Source: Nocardia sp. NRRL S-836
GTDB taxonomy: Bacteria; Actinomycetota; Actinomycetes; Mycobacteriales; Pseudonocardiaceae
Direction: 5' to 3'
Length of the DNA: 64,000 nucleotides
NCBI RefSeq assembly: GCF_001279525.1
Contig: NZ_LGDY01000069.1
Coordinates: 124,001-188,000 of the forward strand
The position numbers and the translations under genes were made by a program. The notes beneath the pieces were generated by a model. That model was not told the origin of the DNA and ran no database searches. It saw nothing but the letters and a program-made list of their open reading frames with translations. This document shows, in pieces, positions 54,575 to 63,447 of this stretch. Position 1 is the first letter of the stretch. Every line of letters begins with the position of its first letter.

Positions 54575-55623
54575 AGACCGCGCTGACCGAGCTGGTCGGC
54601 GTGCGGCACCCGGTCGTGCAGACCGGGATGGGCTGGGTCGCCGGGCCGCGGCTGGTCTCCGCGACGGCCGAGGCGGGCGGGCTCGGCATCCTCGCCTCCG
54701 CCACCATGACGTACAACGAACTCGAAGCCGCCATCAAGGAAACCCGCGCCCGCACCGCACAACCGTTCGGCGTCAACCTGCGTGCCGACGCGCACGACGC
54801 TCAAGAACGCGTAGAGCTGCTGATCCGCGAACGGGTCGGGGTCGCCTCCTTCGCGCTCGCCCCGAAACCGGACATGATCGCCAAGCTCGCCGACGCCGGT
54901 GTCGTGGTCATCCCGTCGGTCGGCGCGGCGCGGCACGCCGAGAAGGTCGCGAAGTGGGGTGCCCACGCCGTGATCGTGCAGGGCGGGGAGGGCGGCGGGC
55001 ACACCGGTGGTGTCGCCACGACGTTGCTGCTGCCCAGCGTGCTGGACGCCGTCGACGTCCCGGTGGTCGCGGCCGGTGGCTTCTTCGACGGCCGCGGCCT
55101 GGCCGCCGCGCTCGCGTACGGCGCGGCCGGCATCGCGATGGGCACCCGGTTCCTGCTCACGAGGGAGAGCACGGTCCCGGACGCGGTCAAACAGGCCTAC
55201 CTGCACCGGGACCTGACCGGCACGGTCGTCACGACCCGCGTCGACGGACTGCCGCACCGCGTCCTGCGCACCGACCTGGTCGAGCACCTCGAACGCTCCG
55301 GCCGCGTCGGCGGCCTCCTGCGGGCGCTCGCGAACGCGGCGAGGTTCCGCGCCCACACCGGGCTCTCGTGGCGCGCGATGATCCGCGAAGGCCTGGCGAT
55401 GAAGCACGGCAAGGACCAGACCTGGGCCCAGGTGGTCATGGCCGCGAACACGCCGATGCTGCTGCGCGCCGGTCTCGTGGAAGGCAGGACCGGCGCCGGC
55501 GTGCTCGCGTCCGGTCAGGTCGTCGGGCTGCTCGACGACCTGCCGACGTGCGAGGACCTGATCTCCGGCGTCGTCGCGGACGCCGAGCGGATCATCGCGG
55601 AGCTCAGCCGAGTCGTTCGATGA
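54571..55623 (+). CDS. ipdC: IpdC: flavin-dependent enzyme of HIP-CoA breakdown
   Basis: The 350-residue FMN barrel has G-M-G-W-V-A-G, G-G-E-G-G-G-H-T-G-G and A-A-G-G-F-F-D-G-R for FMN. It matches Rv3553, an NMO-family steroid enzyme of ring C/D breakdown, by order and type. GTG at 54571 is coupled to ipdB. Its end overlaps the convergent fadA6 by 20 bases. Confidence 0.9.
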   Translation: MKTALTELVGVRHPVVQTGMGWVAGPRLVSATAEAGGLGILASATMTYNELEAAIKETRARTAQPFGVNLRADAHDAQERVELLIRERVGVASFALAPKPDMIAKLADAGVVVIPSVGAARHAEKVAKWGAHAVIVQGGEGGGHTGGVATTLLLPSVLDAVDVPVVAAGGFFDGRGLAAALAYGAAGIAMGTRFLLTRESTVPDAVKQAYLHRDLTGTVVTTRVDGLPHRVLRTDLVEHLERSGRVGGLLRALANAARFRAHTGLSWRAMIREGLAMKHGKDQTWAQVVMAANTPMLLRAGLVEGRTGAGVLASGQVVGLLDDLPTCEDLISGVVADAERIIAELSRVVR

Positions 55624-56737
55624 TGGTCACGTTCGCCTGACCGCCGCCCTCGCACATCGTCTGCAGCCCGAACCGGCCGCCGGACCGTTCCAGCTCGTGC
55701 AGCAACGTCGTGAACAGCTTCGTGCCGGTCGCGCCGATCGGGTGGCCGAGCGCGAGCGCTCCCCCGTTGACGTTGACCTTCGCGAGGTCGACGCGCAGCT
55801 CCTTCGCCCACGCCAGCGGCACCGACGCGAACGCCTCGTTCACCTCGAACAGGTCGATGTCCGAGATCGCCATCCCGGCACGGTCCAGTGCGTGGCGGGT
55901 CGCCCTGATCGGCGCGGTCAGCATGTAGATCGGGTCGGAGCCGCGGGCGGACAGGTGGTGCACCCGTGCCCGCGGGGTCAGCCGGCGTTCGCGCACGGCC
56001 CGTTCCGACGCCACCAGCACCGCCGAGGCACCGTCGGAGATCTGGCTCGACAGCGCCGCCGTGGTCCGCCCGTCCGGCCGCAACGGCCGCAGCGCCGCCA
56101 TCTTCTCCACGCTGGTGTCCGGCCGCGGGCACTCGTCGTGCACGACCCCGTCGACCGGTGCGATCTCCCGGTCGAACCGGCCCTCCTTGATCGCCGTCAA
56201 CGCCCGCAGGTGGCTGCGCAGCGCGAACTCCTCCATCTCCCGGCGCGAGAGGTCCCACCGCACGGCGATCAGGTCGGCCGACCGGAACTGGTTGACCTCC
56301 TCGTCGCCGTAGCGGTGCTCCCAGCCCTCGCAGCCGGCGTGCGGGCTGACCGACATCGCCGACCCGATCGGCACCTGCGACATGTTCTGCACGCCACCGG
56401 CGACCACGAAGTCGGCCGTCCCGCTCATCACCGCCTGCGCCGCGAAGTGCACAGCCTGCTGGCTCGAACCGCACTGCCGGTCGACCGTCACCCCCGGCAC
56501 CTGCTCGGGGAACCCGGCGGCGAGCCACGCCGTGCGCGCGATGTCGCCCGACTGCGGCCCCACGGTGTCGACGCAGCCGAAGATCACGTCGTCCACGTCG
56601 GTCGGGTCGACGTCGACCCGGTTGAGCAGCGCGGTGATCACGTGCGCGCCGAGATCGGCCGGGTGCACGTGGCTCAGCACGCCGCCGCGCCGTCCCGCCG
56701 GGGTCCGCACAGCCTCGATGATGTACGCCTCGGCCAC
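55604..56737 (-). CDS. fadA6: Thiolase FadA6
   Basis: The 377-residue thiolase has nucleophile C89 in R-Q-C-G-S-S, H332 in G-H-P-I-G and C362 in M-C-E-G-G-G. It matches Rv3556c. FadA6 performs thiolysis late in ring C/D catabolism. GTG at 56737 is preceded by GGAGGG at good spacing. It lies 13 bases from the kstR2 stop, on the same strand, so it may share the kstR2/ipdF/fadE30 message. Confidence 0.91.
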   Translation of the reverse strand: MAEAYIIEAVRTPAGRRGGVLSHVHPADLGAHVITALLNRVDVDPTDVDDVIFGCVDTVGPQSGDIARTAWLAAGFPEQVPGVTVDRQCGSSQQAVHFAAQAVMSGTADFVVAGGVQNMSQVPIGSAMSVSPHAGCEGWEHRYGDEEVNQFRSADLIAVRWDLSRREMEEFALRSHLRALTAIKEGRFDREIAPVDGVVHDECPRPDTSVEKMAALRPLRPDGRTTAALSSQISDGASAVLVASERAVRERRLTPRARVHHLSARGSDPIYMLTAPIRATRHALDRAGMAISDIDLFEVNEAFASVPLAWAKELRVDLAKVNVNGGALALGHPIGATGTKLFTTLLHELERSGGRFGLQTMCEGGGQANVTIIERLG

Positions 56738-56750
56738 GAGGGCCCTCCTT

Positions 56751-57344
56751 CTACGTCTTCGCCCTCCGGCGCCCCGTTGCAATTCCGTCGAGCAAGATCG
56801 CCAGGTACTGGTCGGCCACGGTCTGCGCGGACAGCTCACCGTCGGGCCGGTACCAGCGCACGGCCACCCACACCGTGTCGCGGATGAACCGGTAGGCGAG
56901 GTCGACGTCGAGGTCGGCGCGGAACACCCCGGCCCGGATGCCGTCCTCCAGCAGCACCGTCCACAGCTTGCGGAACTCCACGCTGCGCTCCTCGACGTAG
57001 GAGAACCGCTCCAGCCCGGCCAGGTGCTTCGTCTCGTTCTGGTAGATCGCCACCTCGGCGTGCCGGGTGTCGATCGCCTCGAACGACGCCACGACCAGCG
57101 CTTTCAACGTCTGCTTCGGCCCGAGGCCCGCGTCGACGATCTCGCGGTAGCGCGTGAACAGCTCGTCCAGGAACGACCGCAGGATCTCGTCCACCATCGA
57201 CTCCTTCGAGTCGAAGTGGTGGTAGAGGCTGCCGGACAGGATGCCCGCCGCGTCGGCGATGTCGCGCACCGTCGTCTGCCCGTACCCGCGTTCGGCGAAC
57301 ATCCGCGCCGCCAACGCGAGCAGCTCCGCCCTCCGGCCACTCAT
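56751..57344 (-). CDS. kstR2: TetR-family repressor KstR2
   Basis: The 197-residue TetR protein has the HTH T-T-V-R-D-I-A-D-A-A-G-I-L-S-G-S-L-Y-H-H-F and the ligand domain with Y-R-F-I-R-D-T-V-W and R-W-Y-R-P-D-G, close to Mtb KstR2 (Rv3557c). KstR2 represses ring C/D genes and is relieved by HIP-CoA. The ATG at 57344 is chosen for GGAGGAGAG upstream; an ATG at 57359 also overlaps the ipdF stop. Targets in this window are marked by the two boxes at 52295 and 59202. Confidence 0.93.
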   Translation of the reverse strand: MSGRRAELLALAARMFAERGYGQTTVRDIADAAGILSGSLYHHFDSKESMVDEILRSFLDELFTRYREIVDAGLGPKQTLKALVVASFEAIDTRHAEVAIYQNETKHLAGLERFSYVEERSVEFRKLWTVLLEDGIRAGVFRADLDVDLAYRFIRDTVWVAVRWYRPDGELSAQTVADQYLAILLDGIATGRRRAKT

Positions 57345-57358
57345 CGAACTCTCCTCCA

Positions 57359-58102
57359 TCACGGGTGCTGACTGCTCACCGAGACGACCTCGCCCGTCAG
57401 GTAGGTCGAGTAGTCGCTGGCGAGGAACACGATCACATTCGCGACCTCCCACGGCTCGGCGGCACGCCCGAACGCCTCCCTTCCGGCGAGCTCGGTCAGC
57501 AACTCCTCACTGGTGACCTTGGTCAAGAACGGGTGCGCGGCCAAGCTCGGAGCGACCGCGTTCACCCGGATGCCGTGCTCTGCCACGTCCATGGCCGCAC
57601 ATCGGGTCAGCGCCATCACCCCGGCCTTCGCCGCTGCGTAGTGGGCTTGCCCCTTCTGGGCACGCCAGCCGACCACGCTGGAGTTGTTGACGACGACACC
57701 GCCGCGCTGGGCGACCATCTGGCGCAGTGCGGCCCTGGTGCAGCGGAACGTGCCGTTCAGCGTCACGTCCAGCACCCGCGACCACTCGTCGTCGGTCAGG
57801 TCCAGCACCGACCGCTCGCCGCCGAGGCCCGCGTTGTTGACCATCACGTCGATCCGGCCGAACCGCTCGACGGTCTGGCCGACCAGCGCCTGGACCTGGT
57901 CCTCGTTCGTGACGTCGCACGGGATCGCGTGGTGGGCGCCGAGGGCCTCGCGGGTCTCCCCGAGGCGGCGCTCGTGCCAGTCGCTGACCACCACGGTCGC
58001 GCCCTCTTCGAGGCAGCGCCGCGCGGTGGCCGAGCCGATGCCGGTGCCGGCCGCCGCGGTCACCACGACGACCTTGCCCGCGAGCAGGTCGTGGCCCTTC
58101 AC
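57359..58102 (-). CDS. ipdF: IpdF: hydroxy-HIP-CoA dehydrogenase (SDR)
   Basis: The 247-residue SDR has T-A-A-A-G-T-G-I-G, N-N-A-G-L-G, N-N-S-S-V-V-G-W and Y-A-A-A-K. It matches Rv3559c (IpdF), which oxidises the 5-hydroxyl of a HIP-CoA derivative. GTG at 58102 overlaps the fadE30 stop (GTGA). The kstR2 gene follows 14 bases after its stop. Confidence 0.88.
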   Translation of the reverse strand: MKGHDLLAGKVVVVTAAAGTGIGSATARRCLEEGATVVVSDWHERRLGETREALGAHHAIPCDVTNEDQVQALVGQTVERFGRIDVMVNNAGLGGERSVLDLTDDEWSRVLDVTLNGTFRCTRAALRQMVAQRGGVVVNNSSVVGWRAQKGQAHYAAAKAGVMALTRCAAMDVAEHGIRVNAVAPSLAAHPFLTKVTSEELLTELAGREAFGRAAEPWEVANVIVFLASDYSTYLTGEVVSVSSQHP

Positions 58103-59184
58103 CGCGGCAGTCCCAGCACCCGGTGGGCGATGATCTCGCGCTGCACCTCGTCGGACCCGCCGTAGATCGTCTCGGCGCGGCTGAACAGGAACGTGGCCTG
58201 GTGCGGGTTGCCGTCCAGCATCGAGGCCGGGCCGAGGACGTCCATCGCCAGTTCTCCGAGTCTCTTGTGCCAGCCGGACCAGAACAGCTTCAGCACCGAC
58301 GCCTCCGGGCCCGGTTCGGCGCCCAGCGTGCGCAGCGTGTGCGAGCGCATGACGTGCAGGTCGAGCCACGCCCTGGTGAGCCGGTCTTGGAGGATCGGGT
58401 CGTCGGGGGCCTGTGCGATCAGCTGGTCGAGCTCTCGCCGGAACGCGACCTGGTGGCCGAGCATGGCGACACCGCGTTCGAAGCCCAGGGTGGCCATCGC
58501 GATCTTCCAGCCCTCCCCCGGCCTGCCGACGACGTTCTCCTCGGCGGTCACCGCGCCGTCGAAGAACACCTCGTTGAACTCCGACGTGCCGGTCAGCTGC
58601 CGGATCGGGCGCACCTCGACACCGGGCTGGTCCATCGGCACGAGCAGGTACGACAGGCCGTGGTGGCGCTGCGAACCCGGTTCGGTCCTGGCGAGCACGA
58701 AGCACCAGTCGGCCACGTGGGCGAGCGAGGTCCAGATCTTCTGGCCGGTGACCACCCACCGGCCGTTCACGAGCTCGGCCCTGGTGCTGACCGACGCGAG
58801 GTCGGAGCCGGCGCCGGGTTCGGAGTAGCCCTGGCACCACAGCTCGTCGACCGCGCGGATCTTGGGCAGGAACCGCCGCTGCTGCTCGGGGGTGCCGAAC
58901 GCGCACAGCGTCGGGCCGAGCAGGCCCTCGCCGACGACGTTCACCCGCGCCGGCGCATCGGCACGGGCGTACTCCTCGTGGAACACGACCTGCTCGTCGA
59001 TCGTGCGCCCGCCGGGCCAGCTGAGCGCGGTCCACCCGTGGGCCGCCAGGTGCCGGTCCCACCGCAACCGCCCCTCGAACGCCTCGTGCTCACGGCCGGG
59101 CCCGCCCAGGCCGCGCAGTGCGGCGAACTCGCCGACGAGGTTGGCGGACAACCATTCCCGCACCTCGCGCCGGAAGTGCTCCAT
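58099..59184 (-). CDS. fadE30: Acyl-CoA dehydrogenase FadE30
   Basis: The 361-residue product has Y-S-E-P-G-A-G-S-D-L, K-I-W-T-S-L, the C-terminal G-S-D-E-V-Q-R-E and a middle G-P-T-L-C-A-F-G-T-P-E-Q. It matches Rv3560c. FadE30 desaturates the HIP-CoA propionate side chain. The ATG at 59184 lies 17 bases from a KstR2 box shared with fadD3. It heads the fadE30-ipdF-kstR2-fadA6 unit. Confidence 0.91.
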   Translation of the reverse strand: MEHFRREVREWLSANLVGEFAALRGLGGPGREHEAFEGRLRWDRHLAAHGWTALSWPGGRTIDEQVVFHEEYARADAPARVNVVGEGLLGPTLCAFGTPEQQRRFLPKIRAVDELWCQGYSEPGAGSDLASVSTRAELVNGRWVVTGQKIWTSLAHVADWCFVLARTEPGSQRHHGLSYLLVPMDQPGVEVRPIRQLTGTSEFNEVFFDGAVTAEENVVGRPGEGWKIAMATLGFERGVAMLGHQVAFRRELDQLIAQAPDDPILQDRLTRAWLDLHVMRSHTLRTLGAEPGPEASVLKLFWSGWHKRLGELAMDVLGPASMLDGNPHQATFLFSRAETIYGGSDEVQREIIAHRVLGLPR

Positions 59185-59201
59185 GGGCCATACTCTAACC
59201 T

Positions 59202-59215
59202 ACCAAGCACTTGCT
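59202..59215. promoter_or_regulatory. KstR2 box between fadE30 and fadD3
   Basis: ACCAAGCACTTGCT matches the published AnCAAGnnCTTGnT motif at every fixed position. It lies between divergent starts at 59184 and 59239 and should place both under KstR2. Confidence 0.88.
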
Positions 59216-59238
59216 TTGGAGGCCCGTTGGAGGACGCG

Positions 59239-60711
59239 GTGGCCATCGATCCAAGCAGGCACACGGTTTCAGCGGTGCTCGACCGGGCCGCGGCGGTGCA
59301 CGGCGCCGCGGAAGCGTTGGTGGACGGGGAGGTCCGGCTCACCTACGCCGGGCTTCGTTCGGCGGTCGACGTCGCAGCGCGCTCGCTCGTGTCCATGGGC
59401 GTGCGGCCGGGCGACCGGGTGGCGTTGTGCGCGCCGAACAGCCATCGCTGGGTCGTGGCGGCGCTGGGCGTGTTGTGCGCGGGTGCCGCGCTCGTGCCGA
59501 TCAACACCCGGTTCACCGCCGCCGAGACGCTGGAAGTGCTGGCGCGGAGCCGTGCACGGGCGTTCGTCGTCGAGGGGACGTTCCTCGGGCGGGACCGGCT
59601 GGCGGAGCTGGAAGGTGCGGCGCTGCCCGAGGTGGTGGTGCGACTGCCTTTCGAGTGGGCGGGCGCGGACGTGGAGCTGCCTCCGGTCGAGCCGGACCAG
59701 GTCTGCGACGTCATGTTCACGTCGGGGACGACCGGGCGCAGCAAGGGCGCGATGAGCGCGCACCGGCAGTCGCTCGCGGTCGCGCACGCGTGGGCGGAGT
59801 GCGGGTCGTTGTCGGCGCAGGACCGCTACCTGGTCGTCAACCCCTTCTTCCACACCTTCGGGTACAAGGCGGGGATCCTGGCCTGTCTGCTGTCCGGAGC
59901 GACGATCGTGCCGCAGCCGGTGTTCGACGTCGCCGAGACCATGCGGCTGGTCGAACGCGAGCGGATTACGGTCCTGCCCGGCGCGCCGACGATCTTCCAG
60001 TCGCTGCTCGCCCACCCCGAACGGCCGTCGTTCGACCTGTCGTCGTTGCGGCTCGCGGTGACCGGGGCGGCGGTGGTGCCGGTGGCACTGGTCGAACGGA
60101 TGCAGGCGGAGCTGTTCGGCACGGTGCTGACCGCGTACGGGCTGACCGAGGCGGTGGTGGCGACGATGTGCCGTCCGTCCGACTCGCCGCGGACGGTGGC
60201 GACCACGTGCGGGGCGCCGGTGGCCGGGTTCGAGCTGCGGCTGGGTGAGCAGGACGAGGTGTTGTTGCGCGGTCCCAACGTGATGCTCGGCTACCTGGAC
60301 GACCCGGAGGCCACGGCCGCGGCGGTCGACGCCGACGGGTGGCTGCACACCGGGGACGTGGGCCGGGTCGACGAGCGCGGCTACCTCTCGATCACCGACC
60401 GGCTCAAGGACATGTACATCTGCGGCGGCTTCAACGTCTACCCGGCCGAGGTCGAGCAGGCGCTGGCCCGGCTGCCGGGCGTCGCGGAGTCCGCCGTCGT
60501 CGGCAGACCGGACGCGCGACTCGGCGAGGTCGGCGTCGCGCACGTGGTCCTCGCCCCCGGCGCCGAGCTGACCGAGGCGTCGGTGGTCGAGTTCTGCCGT
60601 TCGGTGCTCGCGAACTACAAGATGCCGCGCGCGGTCGAGTTCCACCCGGCACTCCCCCGCAACGCCGGCGGCAAGGTCCTGAAGAACCTGCTGCGCGAGG
60701 AGAACAAGTGA
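59239..60711 (+). CDS. fadD3: HIP-CoA synthetase FadD3
   Basis: The 490-residue ligase has T-S-G-T-T-G-R-S-K-G (161-170), Y-G-L-T-E and terminal G-G-K-V-L-K. It matches Rv3561 by neighbours and type. FadD3 converts the ring C/D acid HIP to HIP-CoA, the inducer of KstR2. GTG at 59239 follows GGAGG at 59229-59233, 5 bases upstream. The stop overlaps the next gene (GTGA). Confidence 0.92.
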   Translation: MAIDPSRHTVSAVLDRAAAVHGAAEALVDGEVRLTYAGLRSAVDVAARSLVSMGVRPGDRVALCAPNSHRWVVAALGVLCAGAALVPINTRFTAAETLEVLARSRARAFVVEGTFLGRDRLAELEGAALPEVVVRLPFEWAGADVELPPVEPDQVCDVMFTSGTTGRSKGAMSAHRQSLAVAHAWAECGSLSAQDRYLVVNPFFHTFGYKAGILACLLSGATIVPQPVFDVAETMRLVERERITVLPGAPTIFQSLLAHPERPSFDLSSLRLAVTGAAVVPVALVERMQAELFGTVLTAYGLTEAVVATMCRPSDSPRTVATTCGAPVAGFELRLGEQDEVLLRGPNVMLGYLDDPEATAAAVDADGWLHTGDVGRVDERGYLSITDRLKDMYICGGFNVYPAEVEQALARLPGVAESAVVGRPDARLGEVGVAHVVLAPGAELTEASVVEFCRSVLANYKMPRAVEFHPALPRNAGGKVLKNLLREENK

Positions 60712-61538
60712 CTGTCTCGTACGAGCGGCGCGGCCCGGTCGCCGTCGTGACCATGAACCGCCCCGAGTACCGCAACGCGCAGAACTCGGCGATGACCTAC
60801 GCGCTGGACGAGGCGTTCTCGCGCGCGGTGGACGACGCGGAGGTGTCCGTGATCGTGCTGGCGGGTGCCGGCGACCACTTCTCGGCCGGCCACGACATCG
60901 GCTCGCCCGGCCGGGACGTGGACCAGTCGTTCGAACGGCGCGCGGTGCTGTGGTGGGACCACGTCGGCCGGACCGGCGGCGACCTGCGGTACGCCCGCGA
61001 GATGGAGGTCTACCTCGGCATGTGCCGGCGCTGGCGGGAGATCCCCAAGCCCATGATCGCGATGGTGCAGGGCGCGTGCGTCGCGGGCGGGCTGATGCTC
61101 GCGTGGGTGTGCGACCTGGTCGTGGCCGCCGAGGACGCGTTCTTCGCCGATCCGGTGGTGCGCATGGGGATTCCCGGTGTCGAGTACTTCGCGCACCCGT
61201 GGGTGCTGGGACCGCGGGCGGCGAAGGAGGTGCTGTTCACCGGTGACCGGTTCTCGGCCGCGCGCGCGTACGAGTGGGGCATGGTGTCGCGGGTCGTACC
61301 GCGTGCGGAGCTGGAGGAGGAGACCTTCCGGCTGGCCGGGCGGATCTCGGCGATGCCGCAGTTCGGGCTGGCGCTCGCGAAGCGGGCGGTGAACCAGTCG
61401 GAGGACCTGATGGGCCTGCGGGCCGGGATGGACTCGGTGTTCGGGCTGCACCACTTCGCCCACGCGCACAACGCCGAGGTCGGCGCGGACGCGCTGGCGG
61501 GCATGGACGCGCGGGCGATGAAGGAGGCGTCCGGCTGA
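60708..61538 (+). CDS. Additional enoyl-CoA hydratase in KstR2 operon
   Basis: The 276-residue crotonase has G-D-H-F-S-A-G-H-D-I-G and A-C-V-A-G-G-L-M-L-A-W, and F-A-D-P-V-V-R-M-G at the second acid position. In Mtb fadD3 is followed directly by fadE31, so this gene is an addition. The GTG at 60708 overlaps the fadD3 stop and the stop overlaps fadE31 (TGATG), so it is firmly in the operon. A substrate after FadE31/32/33 is likely. Confidence 0.85.
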   Translation: MTVSYERRGPVAVVTMNRPEYRNAQNSAMTYALDEAFSRAVDDAEVSVIVLAGAGDHFSAGHDIGSPGRDVDQSFERRAVLWWDHVGRTGGDLRYAREMEVYLGMCRRWREIPKPMIAMVQGACVAGGLMLAWVCDLVVAAEDAFFADPVVRMGIPGVEYFAHPWVLGPRAAKEVLFTGDRFSAARAYEWGMVSRVVPRAELEEETFRLAGRISAMPQFGLALAKRAVNQSEDLMGLRAGMDSVFGLHHFAHAHNAEVGADALAGMDARAMKEASG

Positions 61539-62629
61539 TGGACCTCTCGCTGGACGACGGGACGCTGGAGTTCCAGGCGTTCGTCCGGTCGTGGCTGCGG
61601 TCGCACGTCCGGCCGCTGTCCTCAATGGACACCGCCGCCGGGTTCGAGGAGCACCGCGAGTGGGAACGGGAGCTGGCCGCGGAACGGCTGTCTGTGGTGT
61701 CGTGGCCCGCGGAGTTCGGCGGGCGCGAGGCGTCGCTGCTGCAGTGGCTGGTGTTCGAGGAGGAGTACCACGCCGCGGGCGCGCCGGGCCGGGTGTCGCA
61801 GAACGGGATCTTCCTGCTGGCGCCGACGTTGTTCGCCTTCGGCACCGACGAGCAGCGCAAACGCCTCCTGCCGGCGATGGCGCGGGCCGACGAGGTGTGG
61901 GCGCAGGCGTGGTCGGAGCCCGAGTCCGGCAGCGACCTGGCCTCGTTGCGCAGCACGGCGGTCCGGTGTGACGGCGGCTGGCTGCTGCGCGGGCAGAAGA
62001 CGTGGAGCTCACGGGCGGCGTTCGCGGACCGGGCGTTCGGCCTGTTCCGCACCGGGCCGGAGGGACGCCACCGCGGGCTGACGTACCTGATGTTCTCGCT
62101 GCGGGCGCCCGGTGTGACGGTCCGGCCGATCCGCCAGCTCGGCGGCGAGCCGGGTTTCGCCGAGGTCTTCCTGGACGACGTGTTCGTGCCGGACGCGGAC
62201 GTGCTGGGCGAGGCCGGTGACGGGTGGCGGGTCGCGATGAGCACGGCGAGCAGCGAACGCGGGCTGACGTTGCGCAGCCCCGGCCGGTTCGTCGCGGCCG
62301 CGGCCCGGCTGGTGGAGCTGTACCGGGCACGACCCGATCCGGCGGTGCGGGACCGGGTGGTGGACGCGTGGATCGGGGCGCAGGCCTACCGGCTGCACAC
62401 GTTCGGCGCGTTGGAGCGGCCGCCGTCGGGACCGGAGGTGAGCGTGACGAAGGTGTTCTGGTCGGAGCTGGACGTCGCGATCCACGAGACGGCGCTGGAC
62501 CTGCTCGGCGAGGTGGCGCCGGACTGGCGGGACGGGTGGGTGTTCTCGCTGGCGGGCCCGATCTACGCGGGGACCAACGAGATCCAGCGCAACGTGATCG
62601 CCGAGCGGATCCTGGGGCTGCCGCGATGA
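61538..62629 (+). CDS. fadE31: Acyl-CoA dehydrogenase FadE31
   Basis: The 363-residue product has W-S-E-P-E-S-G-S-D-L, K-T-W-S-S and C-terminal A-G-T-N-E-I-Q-R-N-V-I-A. It fits Rv3562 by position after fadD3 and before fadE32. The FadE31-33 group is thought to form heteromeric dehydrogenases of ring C/D breakdown. The ATG at 61538 is coupled to the preceding stop. Confidence 0.86.
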   Translation: MDLSLDDGTLEFQAFVRSWLRSHVRPLSSMDTAAGFEEHREWERELAAERLSVVSWPAEFGGREASLLQWLVFEEEYHAAGAPGRVSQNGIFLLAPTLFAFGTDEQRKRLLPAMARADEVWAQAWSEPESGSDLASLRSTAVRCDGGWLLRGQKTWSSRAAFADRAFGLFRTGPEGRHRGLTYLMFSLRAPGVTVRPIRQLGGEPGFAEVFLDDVFVPDADVLGEAGDGWRVAMSTASSERGLTLRSPGRFVAAAARLVELYRARPDPAVRDRVVDAWIGAQAYRLHTFGALERPPSGPEVSVTKVFWSELDVAIHETALDLLGEVAPDWRDGWVFSLAGPIYAGTNEIQRNVIAERILGLPR

Positions 62630-63447
62630 GGTTCGCGCTCTCGGCCGAGCAGGCCGACCTCGGGGCGGTGCTGTGCTCGTTCCTGGCGGAGGGACGGCGG
62701 GACCTGGCGGTGCTCGGGGTCGAGGAGGTCACGGACCCGGTCGACCTCGTGGTGCTGTTCGAGGAGCTGGGACACCACGCGGTGGGCGGGCCGCTGGTGG
62801 AGCGGTACGCGGTGCTGCCGGTGCTGCTCGGGGCGGACCTGGCCGGTCAGGGCACCGCGTCCGTGGCGTTCCCACCGCACGTGCCCCACGCCGTCGAGGC
62901 GGACCGCTACTACCTCGTGGAGGGAACCACCCTGAGCGAGGCCCGGCCCGCCGCCACGCTGCCGTCCGTCGACCCGGCGCGGACGCTGGTCGAGCTGGTC
63001 CGCGGCCCGGTGATCGCCACGGGCGTCGACGCGGCCCGTGCGTTCGACCTCGGCGTCCTCGCGTGTTCGGCGCAGCTGCTCGGCCTCGGCCGCGCGATGC
63101 TCGACCTGGCCACCGGCCACGCCAAGGCGCGCGCCCAGTTCGGCCGGCCGATCGGCTCGTTCCAGGCGGTCAAGCACCACCTCGCGAACGTCCTCATCGG
63201 CCTGGAGCTCGCCCGGCCGCTGGTGTTCGGCGCCGCCGTCACCATGAAGCCGCGGGACGTGTCGGCCGCCAAGGTCGCGACCGCCGAGGCGGCGTGGCGG
63301 GCGGCGCGGACGGCGTTGCAGGTGCACGGCGCGATCGGCTACACCGCCGAGTACGCGCTGAGCCGGTTCCTCACGCGGGCCCGTGCCCTGCGGGGTGCGT
63401 GGGGCAGCCTTTCGTTCCACCGGACGCGTGTGCTGGAGGCGTTGTGA
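62626..63447 (+). CDS. fadE32: Acyl-CoA dehydrogenase FadE32
   Basis: The 273-residue product is short and keeps mainly the C-terminal domain, R-A-Q-F-G-R-P-I-G-S-F-Q-A-V-K-H and Q-V-H-G-A-I-G-Y-T, as do partner subunits. It fits Rv3563. ATG at 62626 overlaps the fadE31 stop, and the stop overlaps fadE33 (GTGA). Heteromer formation with FadE31 or FadE33 is expected. Confidence 0.85.
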   Translation: MRFALSAEQADLGAVLCSFLAEGRRDLAVLGVEEVTDPVDLVVLFEELGHHAVGGPLVERYAVLPVLLGADLAGQGTASVAFPPHVPHAVEADRYYLVEGTTLSEARPAATLPSVDPARTLVELVRGPVIATGVDAARAFDLGVLACSAQLLGLGRAMLDLATGHAKARAQFGRPIGSFQAVKHHLANVLIGLELARPLVFGAAVTMKPRDVSAAKVATAEAAWRAARTALQVHGAIGYTAEYALSRFLTRARALRGAWGSLSFHRTRVLEAL

